64,000 nt of DNA from Staphylococcus aureus (GTDB taxonomy: Bacteria; Bacillota; Bacilli; Staphylococcales; Staphylococcaceae): contig NZ_CP011526.1 in assembly GCF_001027105.1 (NCBI RefSeq), positions 1,674,001 through 1,738,000 of the forward strand. Reading direction: 5' to 3'. The notes under the pieces were generated by a model, which was given only the letters and a program-made list of their open reading frames with translations, did no database searches and was not told where the DNA came from. Shown here piece after piece: positions 30,738 through 39,140 of the stretch (position 1 is the stretch's first letter; the number at the start of each line of letters is the position of its first letter). Position numbers and translations under genes: made by a program.

Positions 30738-30958
30738 AAAAGTGGCTACATACCTTTAAGATATGCAACCACTTTGGCAATTATCTATATAAGGTAGCAC
30801 ATCACATTCTGTGACAGTACAGTTCCTATTCGAAAACTGTCCCAATAGATATAATTTATGGTTTATATCTATTTCGGCATCTTTACCTTTCACTTGTTCA
30901 ACTTATGTACCATAAATACTTCTGACAAGTTACTAATTAAACATGCAACCTCTAACTC
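30738..30958 (-). promoter_or_regulatory. Lysine riboswitch (L box) controlling lysP
   Basis: The minus strand shows the L-box core in order: AGAGGTTGC, then GAAAGGTAAAGATGCCGAA, then GGGACAGTTTTC, then ACTGTCACAGAATGTGATGTGCTACC (aptamer about 30785-30958). A terminator hairpin AAGTGGTTGCATA/TATGTAGCCACTT with a U run (30738-30775) follows. Lysine binding should favour termination and shut off lysP. The whole gap between thrS and lysP is explained by this element and its promoter. Confidence 0.93.
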
Positions 30959-31067
30959 AATTTAATATTTTAACTAACTTGTAATATACAGGATTCATCA
31001 CGCATAATCAACCCTGTAAAACTTGATACGCAATAAAAGTTTTAAAGCATTTTATTGCGACAACTGT

Positions 31068-33005
31068 CTATCTATGTTTTTTCAAACGAATTTCATCAAC
31101 TAGATTCCAGATAAATTCATCTTTTTCAACTGTTTCTTGGTCTTGCGATCCATATTGACGCACATTCACTTGATTATTTTCAACTTCCTTATCCCCAACT
31201 ACGATTTGATAAGGTATTTTTTGCATTTGAGCTTCTCTGATTTTATAACCCATTTTTTCATTACGGTCATCAATACTTACACGAACGCCTTGAGATTTCA
31301 ATTCATCTTGTAATTGGCGCGCATAATCATAATGTAAATCAACGTTAACTGGAATGATTTGAACTTGTTTTGGCGCTAACCAAGTTGGGAATGCACCTTT
31401 AGTTTCTTCAGTTAAAAATGCTACAAATCGTTCCATTGTTGATACAACACCACGATGAATAACAACTGGACGATGATGTTCACCATCTTGACCAATATAA
31501 GTTAAATCAAAACGTTCTGGTAATAAGAAATCAAGTTGTGCTGTTGATAATGTCTCTTCTTTACCCATCGCTGTTTTAACTTGAACATCTAGTTTCGGAC
31601 CATAGAATGCCGCTTCACCAATCGCTTCTTCGTACGATAAGCCAAGCTCATCCGCTGCCTCTTTAAGCATATTTTCAGCTTTATTCCACATATCATCATC
31701 ATCAAAGTACTTTTCTTTATCTTCAGGGTCTCTATAACTTAATCTAAAGCTATAATCCTCGAAACCAAAGTCTTTATACACATCAATAATCATGTTTACA
31801 ACGCGTTTGAATTCTTCTTTAATTTGATCAGGTCGAACAAAGATATGTGAATCATTTAAAGTCATACCACGAACACGTTGTAATCCTGATACAGCACCAC
31901 TTGCTTCATATCTATGCATCGTTCCTAGCTCAGCGATACGGATAGGTAATTCACGATATGAATGTGGTTTATTCGCATAAATCATCATATGATGTGGACA
32001 GTTCATTGGACGTAATACCATAGATTCAGTTTCATCTAACTGCATTGGTGGGAACATATCTTCTTGATAGTGATCCCAGTGACCAGATGTTTTGTATAAA
32101 TCAACATTAGCAAGTACTGGTGTATAAACGTGGTCATATCCCATGCTAACTTCTTTATCAACAATGTAACGTTCAATTTCACGTCTAATTGTTGCACCGT
32201 TAGGTAACCATAATGGCAAACCAGCACCAACTAATTGGCTATTTGTGAATAGTTCTAACTCTTTACCAATTTTACGATGATCACGTTCTTTACGCTCTTC
32301 TAACATTTGTAAATGTGCTTTCAATTCTTTTTTATCAAAGAAAGCAGTACCGTATATACGTTGTAACATTTTGTTGTTACTATCTCCACGCCAGTATGCA
32401 CCTGCTGTAGATAATAGTTTAAACTCTTTAATTTTAGCTGTTGATGGAACGTGAACTCCACGACATAAATCAGTAAAATCACCTTGACTATATAATGTTA
32501 CATTTTCATCTTCAGGAATCGCGTCGATTAATTCTAATTTGTATTCATCATTGCTGAATAACTCTTTCACTTCATCTCGTGAAACCACTTTTCGTTCGAT
32601 TTTCATATTTTCGTTAACGATTTGTTTCATTGTTTTTTCAATTTGTTCAAAGTCATCAGATGAGATGTTTTGGTCAATGTCGAAGTCATAGTAGAATCCA
32701 CCTTCTATTACAGGACCTACACCAAATTTAACATTACCATATAACCTTTTAATCGCGTGTGCCATTAAATGTGCAGTAGAATGACGTAATACCTCTAACG
32801 CTTCTTCACTACCTGGTGTCACAATTTCAATTGATCCATCAGTTTCAAGCGGTTTAGTTAAATCTACAAGTTGCCCGTTAAATTTGCCGGCAACAGCTTT
32901 TTTACGTAATCCAGGACTAATTGATTGTGCTATATCTTCAGTAGTAGTACCTTTATCAAACGCCTTTTTATTACCATCTGGAAATTGAATATTAATTTGT
33001 TCCAT
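31068..33005 (-). CDS. thrS: ThrS, threonyl-tRNA synthetase
   Basis: 645 aa, class II. N-terminal TGS domain (residues 1-63), editing domain with the zinc-like HXXXH motif [15 protein letters not shown] (about residues 73-90), catalytic core ([28 protein letters not shown]) and C-terminal anticodon-binding domain. Charges tRNA(Thr). GGAGG precedes the ATG; a T-box lies upstream. Confidence 0.97.
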   Translation of the reverse strand: MEQINIQFPDGNKKAFDKGTTTEDIAQSISPGLRKKAVAGKFNGQLVDLTKPLETDGSIEIVTPGSEEALEVLRHSTAHLMAHAIKRLYGNVKFGVGPVIEGGFYYDFDIDQNISSDDFEQIEKTMKQIVNENMKIERKVVSRDEVKELFSNDEYKLELIDAIPEDENVTLYSQGDFTDLCRGVHVPSTAKIKEFKLLSTAGAYWRGDSNNKMLQRIYGTAFFDKKELKAHLQMLEERKERDHRKIGKELELFTNSQLVGAGLPLWLPNGATIRREIERYIVDKEVSMGYDHVYTPVLANVDLYKTSGHWDHYQEDMFPPMQLDETESMVLRPMNCPHHMMIYANKPHSYRELPIRIAELGTMHRYEASGAVSGLQRVRGMTLNDSHIFVRPDQIKEEFKRVVNMIIDVYKDFGFEDYSFRLSYRDPEDKEKYFDDDDMWNKAENMLKEAADELGLSYEEAIGEAAFYGPKLDVQVKTAMGKEETLSTAQLDFLLPERFDLTYIGQDGEHHRPVVIHRGVVSTMERFVAFLTEETKGAFPTWLAPKQVQIIPVNVDLHYDYARQLQDELKSQGVRVSIDDRNEKMGYKIREAQMQKIPYQIVVGDKEVENNQVNVRQYGSQDQETVEKDEFIWNLVDEIRLKKHR

Positions 33006-33144
33006 GTTAAACCCTCCTATTTGCTTTATAAATACTTTTATCTGACCTCGTTAAAAAATTGAACAACAATCATCGTTTTAACATTAAACCTATTAACAAT
33101 AAACAGGGAATTTATGACACCAACAAACATTTATGTCTGAAAAA

Positions 33145-33395
33145 AACAAAAAATCCCGCCCCTATACAAGGGACGAGATCGTCGTGGTACCACCCTAGTT
33201 ATCTAATACAATTTATGTATTAAATATCTCTGCTTAAGATAACGGTCTTGATCCGGGTATTCATTACAAATACCATAAATGAAGTAGTAATCATCTAATT
33301 TATTAACCATATTCTCATCAAACAATGGCTTTCTGTGTAATATTGATTAGATCATCTTGTCTTCAATCATTTAAACGATTTAGATTTGTATTCAT
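33145..33395 (-). promoter_or_regulatory. T-box riboswitch of thrS
   Basis: The T-box GGTGGTACCACG is on the minus strand at 33183-33194, followed by a terminator (CTCGTCCC/GGGGCGGGA, about 33154-33178) and a long U run. The upstream part can form stem I. Uncharged tRNA(Thr) is the expected ligand. Confidence 0.92.
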
Positions 33396-33417
33396 TATAC
33401 ACCAATCATTTTAAAAT

Positions 33418-34338
33418 TCAATTGTTTCTGAAATTTTCTCCTGATAAAAAGTATGGTGTTGACAAAGATTTGACACGTTCAATAATACGTGCTGCTTTAG
33501 TCTTCTCTTCACCATCACGAGTCATCGCTAAATGATGTTCCAATTCACTATAGTCAAAATTAGAACTAAAGAATGTTGGTAATTCATGAACCATTCGATA
33601 ATGTAGCAAAGGTCCAATTACCTCATCTCTCACCCATGGAGTCACTTCTTCAGCCCCAATATCATCAAGCATTAAAATGTTTGCTTCTCTTACGCGATGT
33701 AATTTCTTTTCAAAAGAACCATCTTTAAAGCCACCTTTTAATGTTCTAATAAATTCCGGTAAATAAATAATTGTCGAACGTACCTTCTTAGATTTGAGCT
33801 GATTCGCAATTGCACCTAGAATAAAAGATTTACCTGTCCCAAATGGACCATAAAGGTAAAGGCCTTTCACTTGTTCCCCATTAGTTATTGCTGTACAAAT
33901 ATCATCTGCTGCCATAGCTACATCAAGACGGTCTCGATGATTCATATAAATATCTTTCAATTTGGCATTTAAAGTATCTCGTTGCATATGATGAGATGTA
34001 ATTAGCTCAGCTTCAAAGCGTTCTTCGTCGTACTTGATTTTACATGGGCATTGTAAATAGCGTATTTTAATTCGGTTATTATCAACATATAACTCAGGCA
34101 CATGCCCCTTTACGAAATTTGGACAATCAGCAAATTTATGACCGTCATAATGTTTTTGTTGATCTTTATACTCTTGTAACACATTTAAGTCTTCATCAAT
34201 CATAGCATTCGTTAATTCAGCTCGATGCGCTTCCAAAAATTGCTTAACATCTGGGTCATTGATTACTTCTTTTTTTATCTTTTCTATTCTTTTTTCAAAG
34301 TCCTGCGACGTGTTAATTATACTTTTAAATTGCTTCAT
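33418..34338 (-). CDS. dnaI: DnaI, helicase loader
   Basis: 306 aa from MKQFKSIINTSQDF; the start overlaps the dnaB stop as TAATG. The N-terminal part has a cysteine-rich zinc-binding segment (CPNFVKGH, QCPCKI) that contacts the helicase. The AAA+ domain has Walker A GPFGTGKS (about residue 165) and Walker B MLDDIG. It loads the replicative helicase at origins and restart forks. Confidence 0.95.
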   Translation of the reverse strand: MKQFKSIINTSQDFEKRIEKIKKEVINDPDVKQFLEAHRAELTNAMIDEDLNVLQEYKDQQKHYDGHKFADCPNFVKGHVPELYVDNNRIKIRYLQCPCKIKYDEERFEAELITSHHMQRDTLNAKLKDIYMNHRDRLDVAMAADDICTAITNGEQVKGLYLYGPFGTGKSFILGAIANQLKSKKVRSTIIYLPEFIRTLKGGFKDGSFEKKLHRVREANILMLDDIGAEEVTPWVRDEVIGPLLHYRMVHELPTFFSSNFDYSELEHHLAMTRDGEEKTKAARIIERVKSLSTPYFLSGENFRNN

Positions 34339-35738
34339 TATTGACTGTCCTCCTCCCATTTTTTAGATAATTTATCTAGAAATGCTTGTCGATCTTGCTC
34401 TAATTGTTGATCATCTACGCTATTATCTTTAGCCGAATCTTCTTCACTAGGTTTATCTCTATTTTCTAACCATTTAGGTGTTTTTTCTTTTGAAATACGA
34501 TTACGCTGCCCATAGTATGAACCACGCTTTTGGTAATTTCCGCTAGAACCCTCATTTTTAGGTTGATTAACTTTTTTAGCGTAATTATATGCTTCTTTAG
34601 CTGTCTTAATACCTTTTTTCTTCCAATTTGATGCTATTTCCAAAATATACGCTTTAGGAAGTTTCATATCTTCTTTTAACATGACAAATTGCAACAAAAT
34701 ATTAATGACGCCAAAAGACATTTTTTCACGTTCAATTAATTCTTCAACCATTGTCTTTTGCGATATAGTTGGTTCTGATTCAGACCAAGAAGCTAACATA
34801 TCAATTGGACTCGTTTGTTCAAGTAACTCAAACCATTCATCACTTTGTGGCTTTGGATTCACTTCTGAAGATTTGCCCGCCGAAGATGATGTAGCAGGAG
34901 ATTTCACCTGTAATTTAGGCATTTGATTTTCGTGTTCCATTAAGTAATACGAGCGTGCTTGTTTACGCATTTCTTCAAAGGATAACTGTTGTCCACTTGT
35001 AATTGAATTTAAAATAACATGCTTCATGCCATCTGCTGTTAAACCATATAAAGTCGCGAGTTGTGTAATTAAACGCTTTGCATCTTTGGTAACAATGTCT
35101 TGACTAATAAAATGTTTACCTAACATTTGTCTCAACATTTCAAAGTCAAAAGATTCATTTGATAAATCGATACCTTGGTACGGTTCATTAATCGGAATAT
35201 CACTTGTATCGATATCTATTTTTGTAGACGGCACTTTAAAAACATCAGTAAATTGTCTTGTTACCTGTTTAAATTCACTCAAATCAATTTGTTGATACTC
35301 AAAGTATTTCTTCAACTCATGAAATCGACGATGCTCGACTTCACTATATAAAAAGATTGACAACATTGGATCATTAAAAAATAAATGTGCTGAAGGCGGT
35401 TGAATTAATTGGTAAACAAATTGTGTTTCTTGTTCATCATGTTTGACAAACGCCTTTAACAATCCAATCGCTTCAAGTAAGTCCATTTGTTGTCTAAACT
35501 CTAGTAAATTAATTTTAAGTTCATTCATAAAAATATAATGAGAAAGAATCAATGTTTCATTATGACTTTCTTTAACGAATTGAGTCATAAAATGATATAA
35601 ACCCACTGCTTGCGTTCCAATTAGCGGTGTATACAGTCGATTCAATACCTCTAAATGATTCGTATTTAAATCAAAGTGTTGCATAACTTTGAATTGATCC
35701 TTTGGTCTTAAGCCGAATTCGAAGGCTTGTCGTCCCAT
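34338..35738 (-). CDS. dnaB: DnaB, replication initiation and membrane attachment protein
   Basis: 466 aa; this is the Firmicute DnaB (helicase co-loader, not the helicase). It has two DnaB/DnaD-type domains with a low-complexity linker (about residues 275-300) and a polar, positively charged C-terminus (NYQKRGSYYGQRNRISKEK). It works with DnaD and DnaI in primosome assembly. It starts directly after nrdR and overlaps dnaI. Confidence 0.94.
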   Translation of the reverse strand: MGRQAFEFGLRPKDQFKVMQHFDLNTNHLEVLNRLYTPLIGTQAVGLYHFMTQFVKESHNETLILSHYIFMNELKINLLEFRQQMDLLEAIGLLKAFVKHDEQETQFVYQLIQPPSAHLFFNDPMLSIFLYSEVEHRRFHELKKYFEYQQIDLSEFKQVTRQFTDVFKVPSTKIDIDTSDIPINEPYQGIDLSNESFDFEMLRQMLGKHFISQDIVTKDAKRLITQLATLYGLTADGMKHVILNSITSGQQLSFEEMRKQARSYYLMEHENQMPKLQVKSPATSSSAGKSSEVNPKPQSDEWFELLEQTSPIDMLASWSESEPTISQKTMVEELIEREKMSFGVINILLQFVMLKEDMKLPKAYILEIASNWKKKGIKTAKEAYNYAKKVNQPKNEGSSGNYQKRGSYYGQRNRISKEKTPKWLENRDKPSEEDSAKDNSVDDQQLEQDRQAFLDKLSKKWEEDSQ

Positions 35739-36209
35739 TTAAGCATCACTCCGTTTGTTTTCGCTTAAAATCCCTTGCATCGATGCTAACAATTGATCAA
35801 CATCTTTAAATTCTTTATAGACTGATGCAAATCTAACATATGAAACTTGATCAACATGCATTAACAAGTTCATAACGTGTTCACCTATATCTCGTGAAGA
35901 CACTTCCGTATGACCTTCATCTCGTAATTGCCATTCAACCTTGTTAGTTATGTCTTCAAGTTGTTGATATCTAACTGGTCGTTTCTCACAAGAACGCACA
36001 AGTCCATTAAGTATCTTTTCTCTTGAAAACTGCTCTCTTGTGCCATCTTTTTTCACAACTATAAGCTGACTAACTTCGATATGTTCAAATGTAGTGAAAC
36101 GTGTTCCACAATTTTCACATTCTCTTCGTCTTCGAATGGCATTTAATTCATCGGCATGCCTTGAATCTACAACTTTAGATTGTGTAGAATTACATTTCGG
36201 GCATTTCAT
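35739..36209 (-). CDS. nrdR: NrdR, ribonucleotide reductase repressor
   Basis: 156 aa. A zinc ribbon ([10 protein letters not shown]...CENCGTRF, cysteines 3, 6, 31 and 34) precedes an ATP-cone domain ([20 protein letters not shown]). It senses (d)ATP and represses ribonucleotide reductase genes. It is the first gene of the nrdR-dnaB-dnaI unit; the dnaB ATG follows at once. Confidence 0.96.
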
Positions 36210-36378
36210 TACATCACCCTCTTTATTTTGATTATGCCTAATTATACTATAAATCTAGAGATGAAAAAAGAATCCCTCAATTTAATTCATTTAACCAAAT
36301 AATGAAACAATAAAAAACATTATATCGTTACTTATTAAGTAATTTGCATGACAATATTATTGTATTAAAAATAAAAAA

Positions 36379-36402
36379 CCTAACTCCGAAGTCAGAGTTA
36401 GG
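36379..36402 (-). terminator. Terminator after gapB
   Basis: CCTAACTC pairs with GAGTTAGG around a short loop, with a T run in the minus direction, located 17 bases beyond the gapB stop. Confidence 0.85.
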
Positions 36403-36418
36403 CTATAAATTAATTGTA

Positions 36419-37444
36419 TTAACTTGCACTTACAGTTTCTTTTGATGTCAAAAGTGCTCCAATTTGCTCAGCAACATCTACAACTCTATTTGAATAACCC
36501 CATTCATTATCATACCAAGCAATAACTTTTACTTTATTCCCTGACATGACCATTGTTGATTTTGCATCAATAATAGCTGAATTTGGATTAGTATTAAAAT
36601 CAACAGACACTAGTGGTTGATGTTCGACTTCTATGATACCTTCTAAACCTGCATTTTCAAAAGCTTGGTTTACTTCTTCTGCAGTTACTTCTTTTTCTAA
36701 ATCAACAACTAAATCAACGAGCGATACATTCTTTGTTGGTACACGTAATGCCATGCCGTGTAATTTACCTTCTAATTCTGGTAATACTTCTTTTAAAGCT
36801 TTCGCCGCACCAGTAGAAGTAGGAATAATGCTTTCATTACATGAACGTGCACGTCTTAAATCTTTATGTGGATTATCAATATTTTTTTGGTCATTTGTAA
36901 TAGCGTGAACAGTAGTCATTAAACCATTAACTATTCCAAACTGATTATTTAAAACTTTTGCAACTGGACCAATGCAATTAGTAGTACATGAAGCATTACT
37001 AAAAATGTCAAATGCTTCTATATCTAATTGGTTATCATTTACGCCTTTAACTACCATTTGAACATGTCCACCTTTTGAAGGACCAGTTAACAAAACTTTT
37101 TTGGCACCTGCTTTAATATGTGCGATGGCTTTATCACCATGATTAAATTTACCAGTTGCATCTATAGCAATATCGATATCTAATTCTTTCCATGGCAAGT
37201 TTTCAGGATTGCGATCAGCAACCAATTTAATTTTATGATCTCCAACTTGCAATCCATTTTCAATCGGTTCAACTTTTAGATTATATTTTCCATGTGTCGT
37301 ATCGTAATTGATTAAATGTGCAATTGTTTCGGGTGGATAACTAGCATTTATCGCTACTACATTTAAATTTTTATTTTGTAATGCAATACGTAATACCATT
37401 CTTCCAATTCTACCCATACCATTAATTGCAATATTCGTTGACAT
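36419..37444 (-). CDS. gapB: GapB, gluconeogenic glyceraldehyde-3-phosphate dehydrogenase
   Basis: 341 aa from MSTNIAINGMGRIGRMVLR; AGGGG precedes this ATG, and three upstream codons are discarded. The catalytic cysteine is in SNASCTTNC (about residue 154). Place and sequence fit GapB, which in Bacillales runs in the gluconeogenic direction with NADP, rather than glycolytic GapA. A catabolite-response-like site overlaps its promoter. Confidence 0.93.
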   Translation of the reverse strand: MSTNIAINGMGRIGRMVLRIALQNKNLNVVAINASYPPETIAHLINYDTTHGKYNLKVEPIENGLQVGDHKIKLVADRNPENLPWKELDIDIAIDATGKFNHGDKAIAHIKAGAKKVLLTGPSKGGHVQMVVKGVNDNQLDIEAFDIFSNASCTTNCIGPVAKVLNNQFGIVNGLMTTVHAITNDQKNIDNPHKDLRRARSCNESIIPTSTGAAKALKEVLPELEGKLHGMALRVPTKNVSLVDLVVDLEKEVTAEEVNQAFENAGLEGIIEVEHQPLVSVDFNTNPNSAIIDAKSTMVMSGNKVKVIAWYDNEWGYSNRVVDVAEQIGALLTSKETVSAS

Positions 37445-37509
37445 TAAAAGCACCCCTTGATCTTTATGTGTTATACTTTATGGAATTAGTATAGCATATT
37501 ATATGAAAT

Positions 37510-37524
37510 TTGAAAGCGTTTTCC
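37510..37524. promoter_or_regulatory. cre-like CcpA site at the gapB promoter
   Basis: TTGAAAGCGTTTTCC matches the cre consensus WTGNNARCGNWWWCA at all but the last position. On the minus strand, an extended -10 TGCTATACT lies some 20 bases downstream, so the site overlaps the -35 region of gapB. Repression by glucose is inferred. Confidence 0.6.
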
Positions 37525-37554
37525 GTTGATTTATTTATCTTTTTTATAAAAAAT

Positions 37555-37597
37555 AGTCATTACTTACATACATCAACGCGTACGTAAAGTAATGACT
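37555..37597 (-). terminator. Terminator after coaE
   Basis: AGTCATTACTT pairs with AAGTAATGACT plus an inner TAC/GTA stem; a T run follows in the minus direction. It ends polA-mutM-coaE. Confidence 0.85.
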
Positions 37598-37613
37598 TAT
37601 TTATAGTGTAATA

Positions 37614-38237
37614 TTAATCTTCTTCTCCGTAATTCGGCTTTTCAATATAACCTTCTTCTTCTAACAATCTCTCAAGGTTTTGTTTTAATTCAAGTTTATC
37701 CCCTAAATTATCGATAACATGATCGGCCATTCGGCTTTTTTTATCAATAGAAATTTGGCTATAGACACGTGCTTTCGCATCTTCTAATGACAAATTATTA
37801 CGTTGCATTAAACGATCCATTTGTATACTTTCAGAAGTGTATACAACCCACACTTCGTCTACTGTATTTTCCAATTCATTTTCAAATAATAATGGAATAT
37901 CCATGATTACATTATATCCTTGTTTTAAATATTCTTGCTTTTCTTCTTCCATAATATCTCGCACGATAGGATGTATGATAGCATTTAATTCTAAGCGTTT
38001 TTCTGGATGATTAAACACTAGATCACCCATATAACGACGATTCATCTCACCATTTTCATCAATTGCTTCATCACCAAAGACTTCTCGTACTTGAGCTAAA
38101 CCTTTACTCCCCTTTTTAACAGCTTCCCTGGCTGCTTTATCAGCATCTACTACTTTAAAACCGAATACGGATAAGAGTTCTGATACTGTTGATTTTCCTG
38201 AGGCGATTCCACCTGTTAGACCAATAACTTTCGGCAT
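37614..38237 (-). CDS. coaE: CoaE, dephospho-CoA kinase
   Basis: 207 aa. P-loop [13 protein letters not shown] at residues 6-18; [11 protein letters not shown] and MDIPLLFE are conserved. It catalyses the last step of coenzyme A synthesis, phosphorylating dephospho-CoA. It begins 15 bases after mutM. Confidence 0.95.
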
Positions 38238-38252
38238 AATTTCACTCTTTCT

Positions 38253-39125
38253 TTATTTTTGACATACTGGACAATAATGACTATTTCTTGTCGCGATGAT
38301 TTTTGTTTCAATTTGACTTCCACACACTTTGCATACCGGCTGCTTATATACATTAAGATGCAATTGCATCTCACCAGTTTTTCCATCAGCATGACGATAA
38401 TCTGAAATACTTGTACCGCCATATTTAATACCTTCTTCTAGTACTTCTCTAACATAATAAAAAACCATTTCTTGTTGTTGGTGTGTTAAGTCTTTTACTT
38501 TTTTATCTGGTAAAACACCTGCACGAAACAACGCTTCACATGCGTAAATATTTCCACAACCTGCGATTACTTTATGATCCAAAATCACTTGTTTGATTGG
38601 TTTATTCTTATTAGACTGTTGATGAATTCGATTTAAATAATACGTCAATGCTTCATTTGAAAAAGGTTCAGGCGCTATTTCTAAAAATGAAGGATAAGAT
38701 GCTACAGACGCAACATTTCTAATTTCTCCAAAACGACGTATATCTGAATAAATTAACTTTTTGTCATTTGACAACTCAAAAATAACATGCCAATGCTTAC
38801 GATAATTAGGTATCATAATATCTTCAAGTTCATCTACAATGAAAAAACCGCCCGCCATACCTAAATGACTAATTAATGTACGTTGTTCTCGTTTATTATC
38901 TAGCTGAAAAACGATATATTTACTTCTTCGTTCTACATTTGTAATGGTATAGCCTTCCGATAAAGTTTTAAAAGTATCTAATTCAATTCCTTTTATAATT
39001 GTTTCCTTGCCTTGAGCTTTACCTTCGATTACTTTATCCGAAAATATAACGTGTTCAATTTTTTGATTTATAACGTAGGGTTCAATTCCTCTTTTTACAT
39101 GTTCTACTTCTGGTAATTCGGGCAT
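38253..39125 (-). CDS. mutM: MutM (Fpg), formamidopyrimidine-DNA glycosylase
   Basis: 290 aa. The N-terminal MPELPEVEHV supplies catalytic Pro2 and Glu3. A helix-two-turn-helix and a C-terminal zinc finger (CKVCGSQI...HYCPVCQK) complete the fold. It removes 8-oxoguanine and related lesions. It follows polA by 15 bases, giving the conserved polA-mutM-coaE order. Confidence 0.96.
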   Translation of the reverse strand: MPELPEVEHVKRGIEPYVINQKIEHVIFSDKVIEGKAQGKETIIKGIELDTFKTLSEGYTITNVERRSKYIVFQLDNKREQRTLISHLGMAGGFFIVDELEDIMIPNYRKHWHVIFELSNDKKLIYSDIRRFGEIRNVASVASYPSFLEIAPEPFSNEALTYYLNRIHQQSNKNKPIKQVILDHKVIAGCGNIYACEALFRAGVLPDKKVKDLTHQQQEMVFYYVREVLEEGIKYGGTSISDYRHADGKTGEMQLHLNVYKQPVCKVCGSQIETKIIATRNSHYCPVCQK

Positions 39126-39140
39126 ACCATTAACCTCACT

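Noticed and set aside
34681..34926. 81-aa plus-strand frame inside dnaB
   Set aside because: Antisense to the dnaB linker region with no ribosome binding site or domain.
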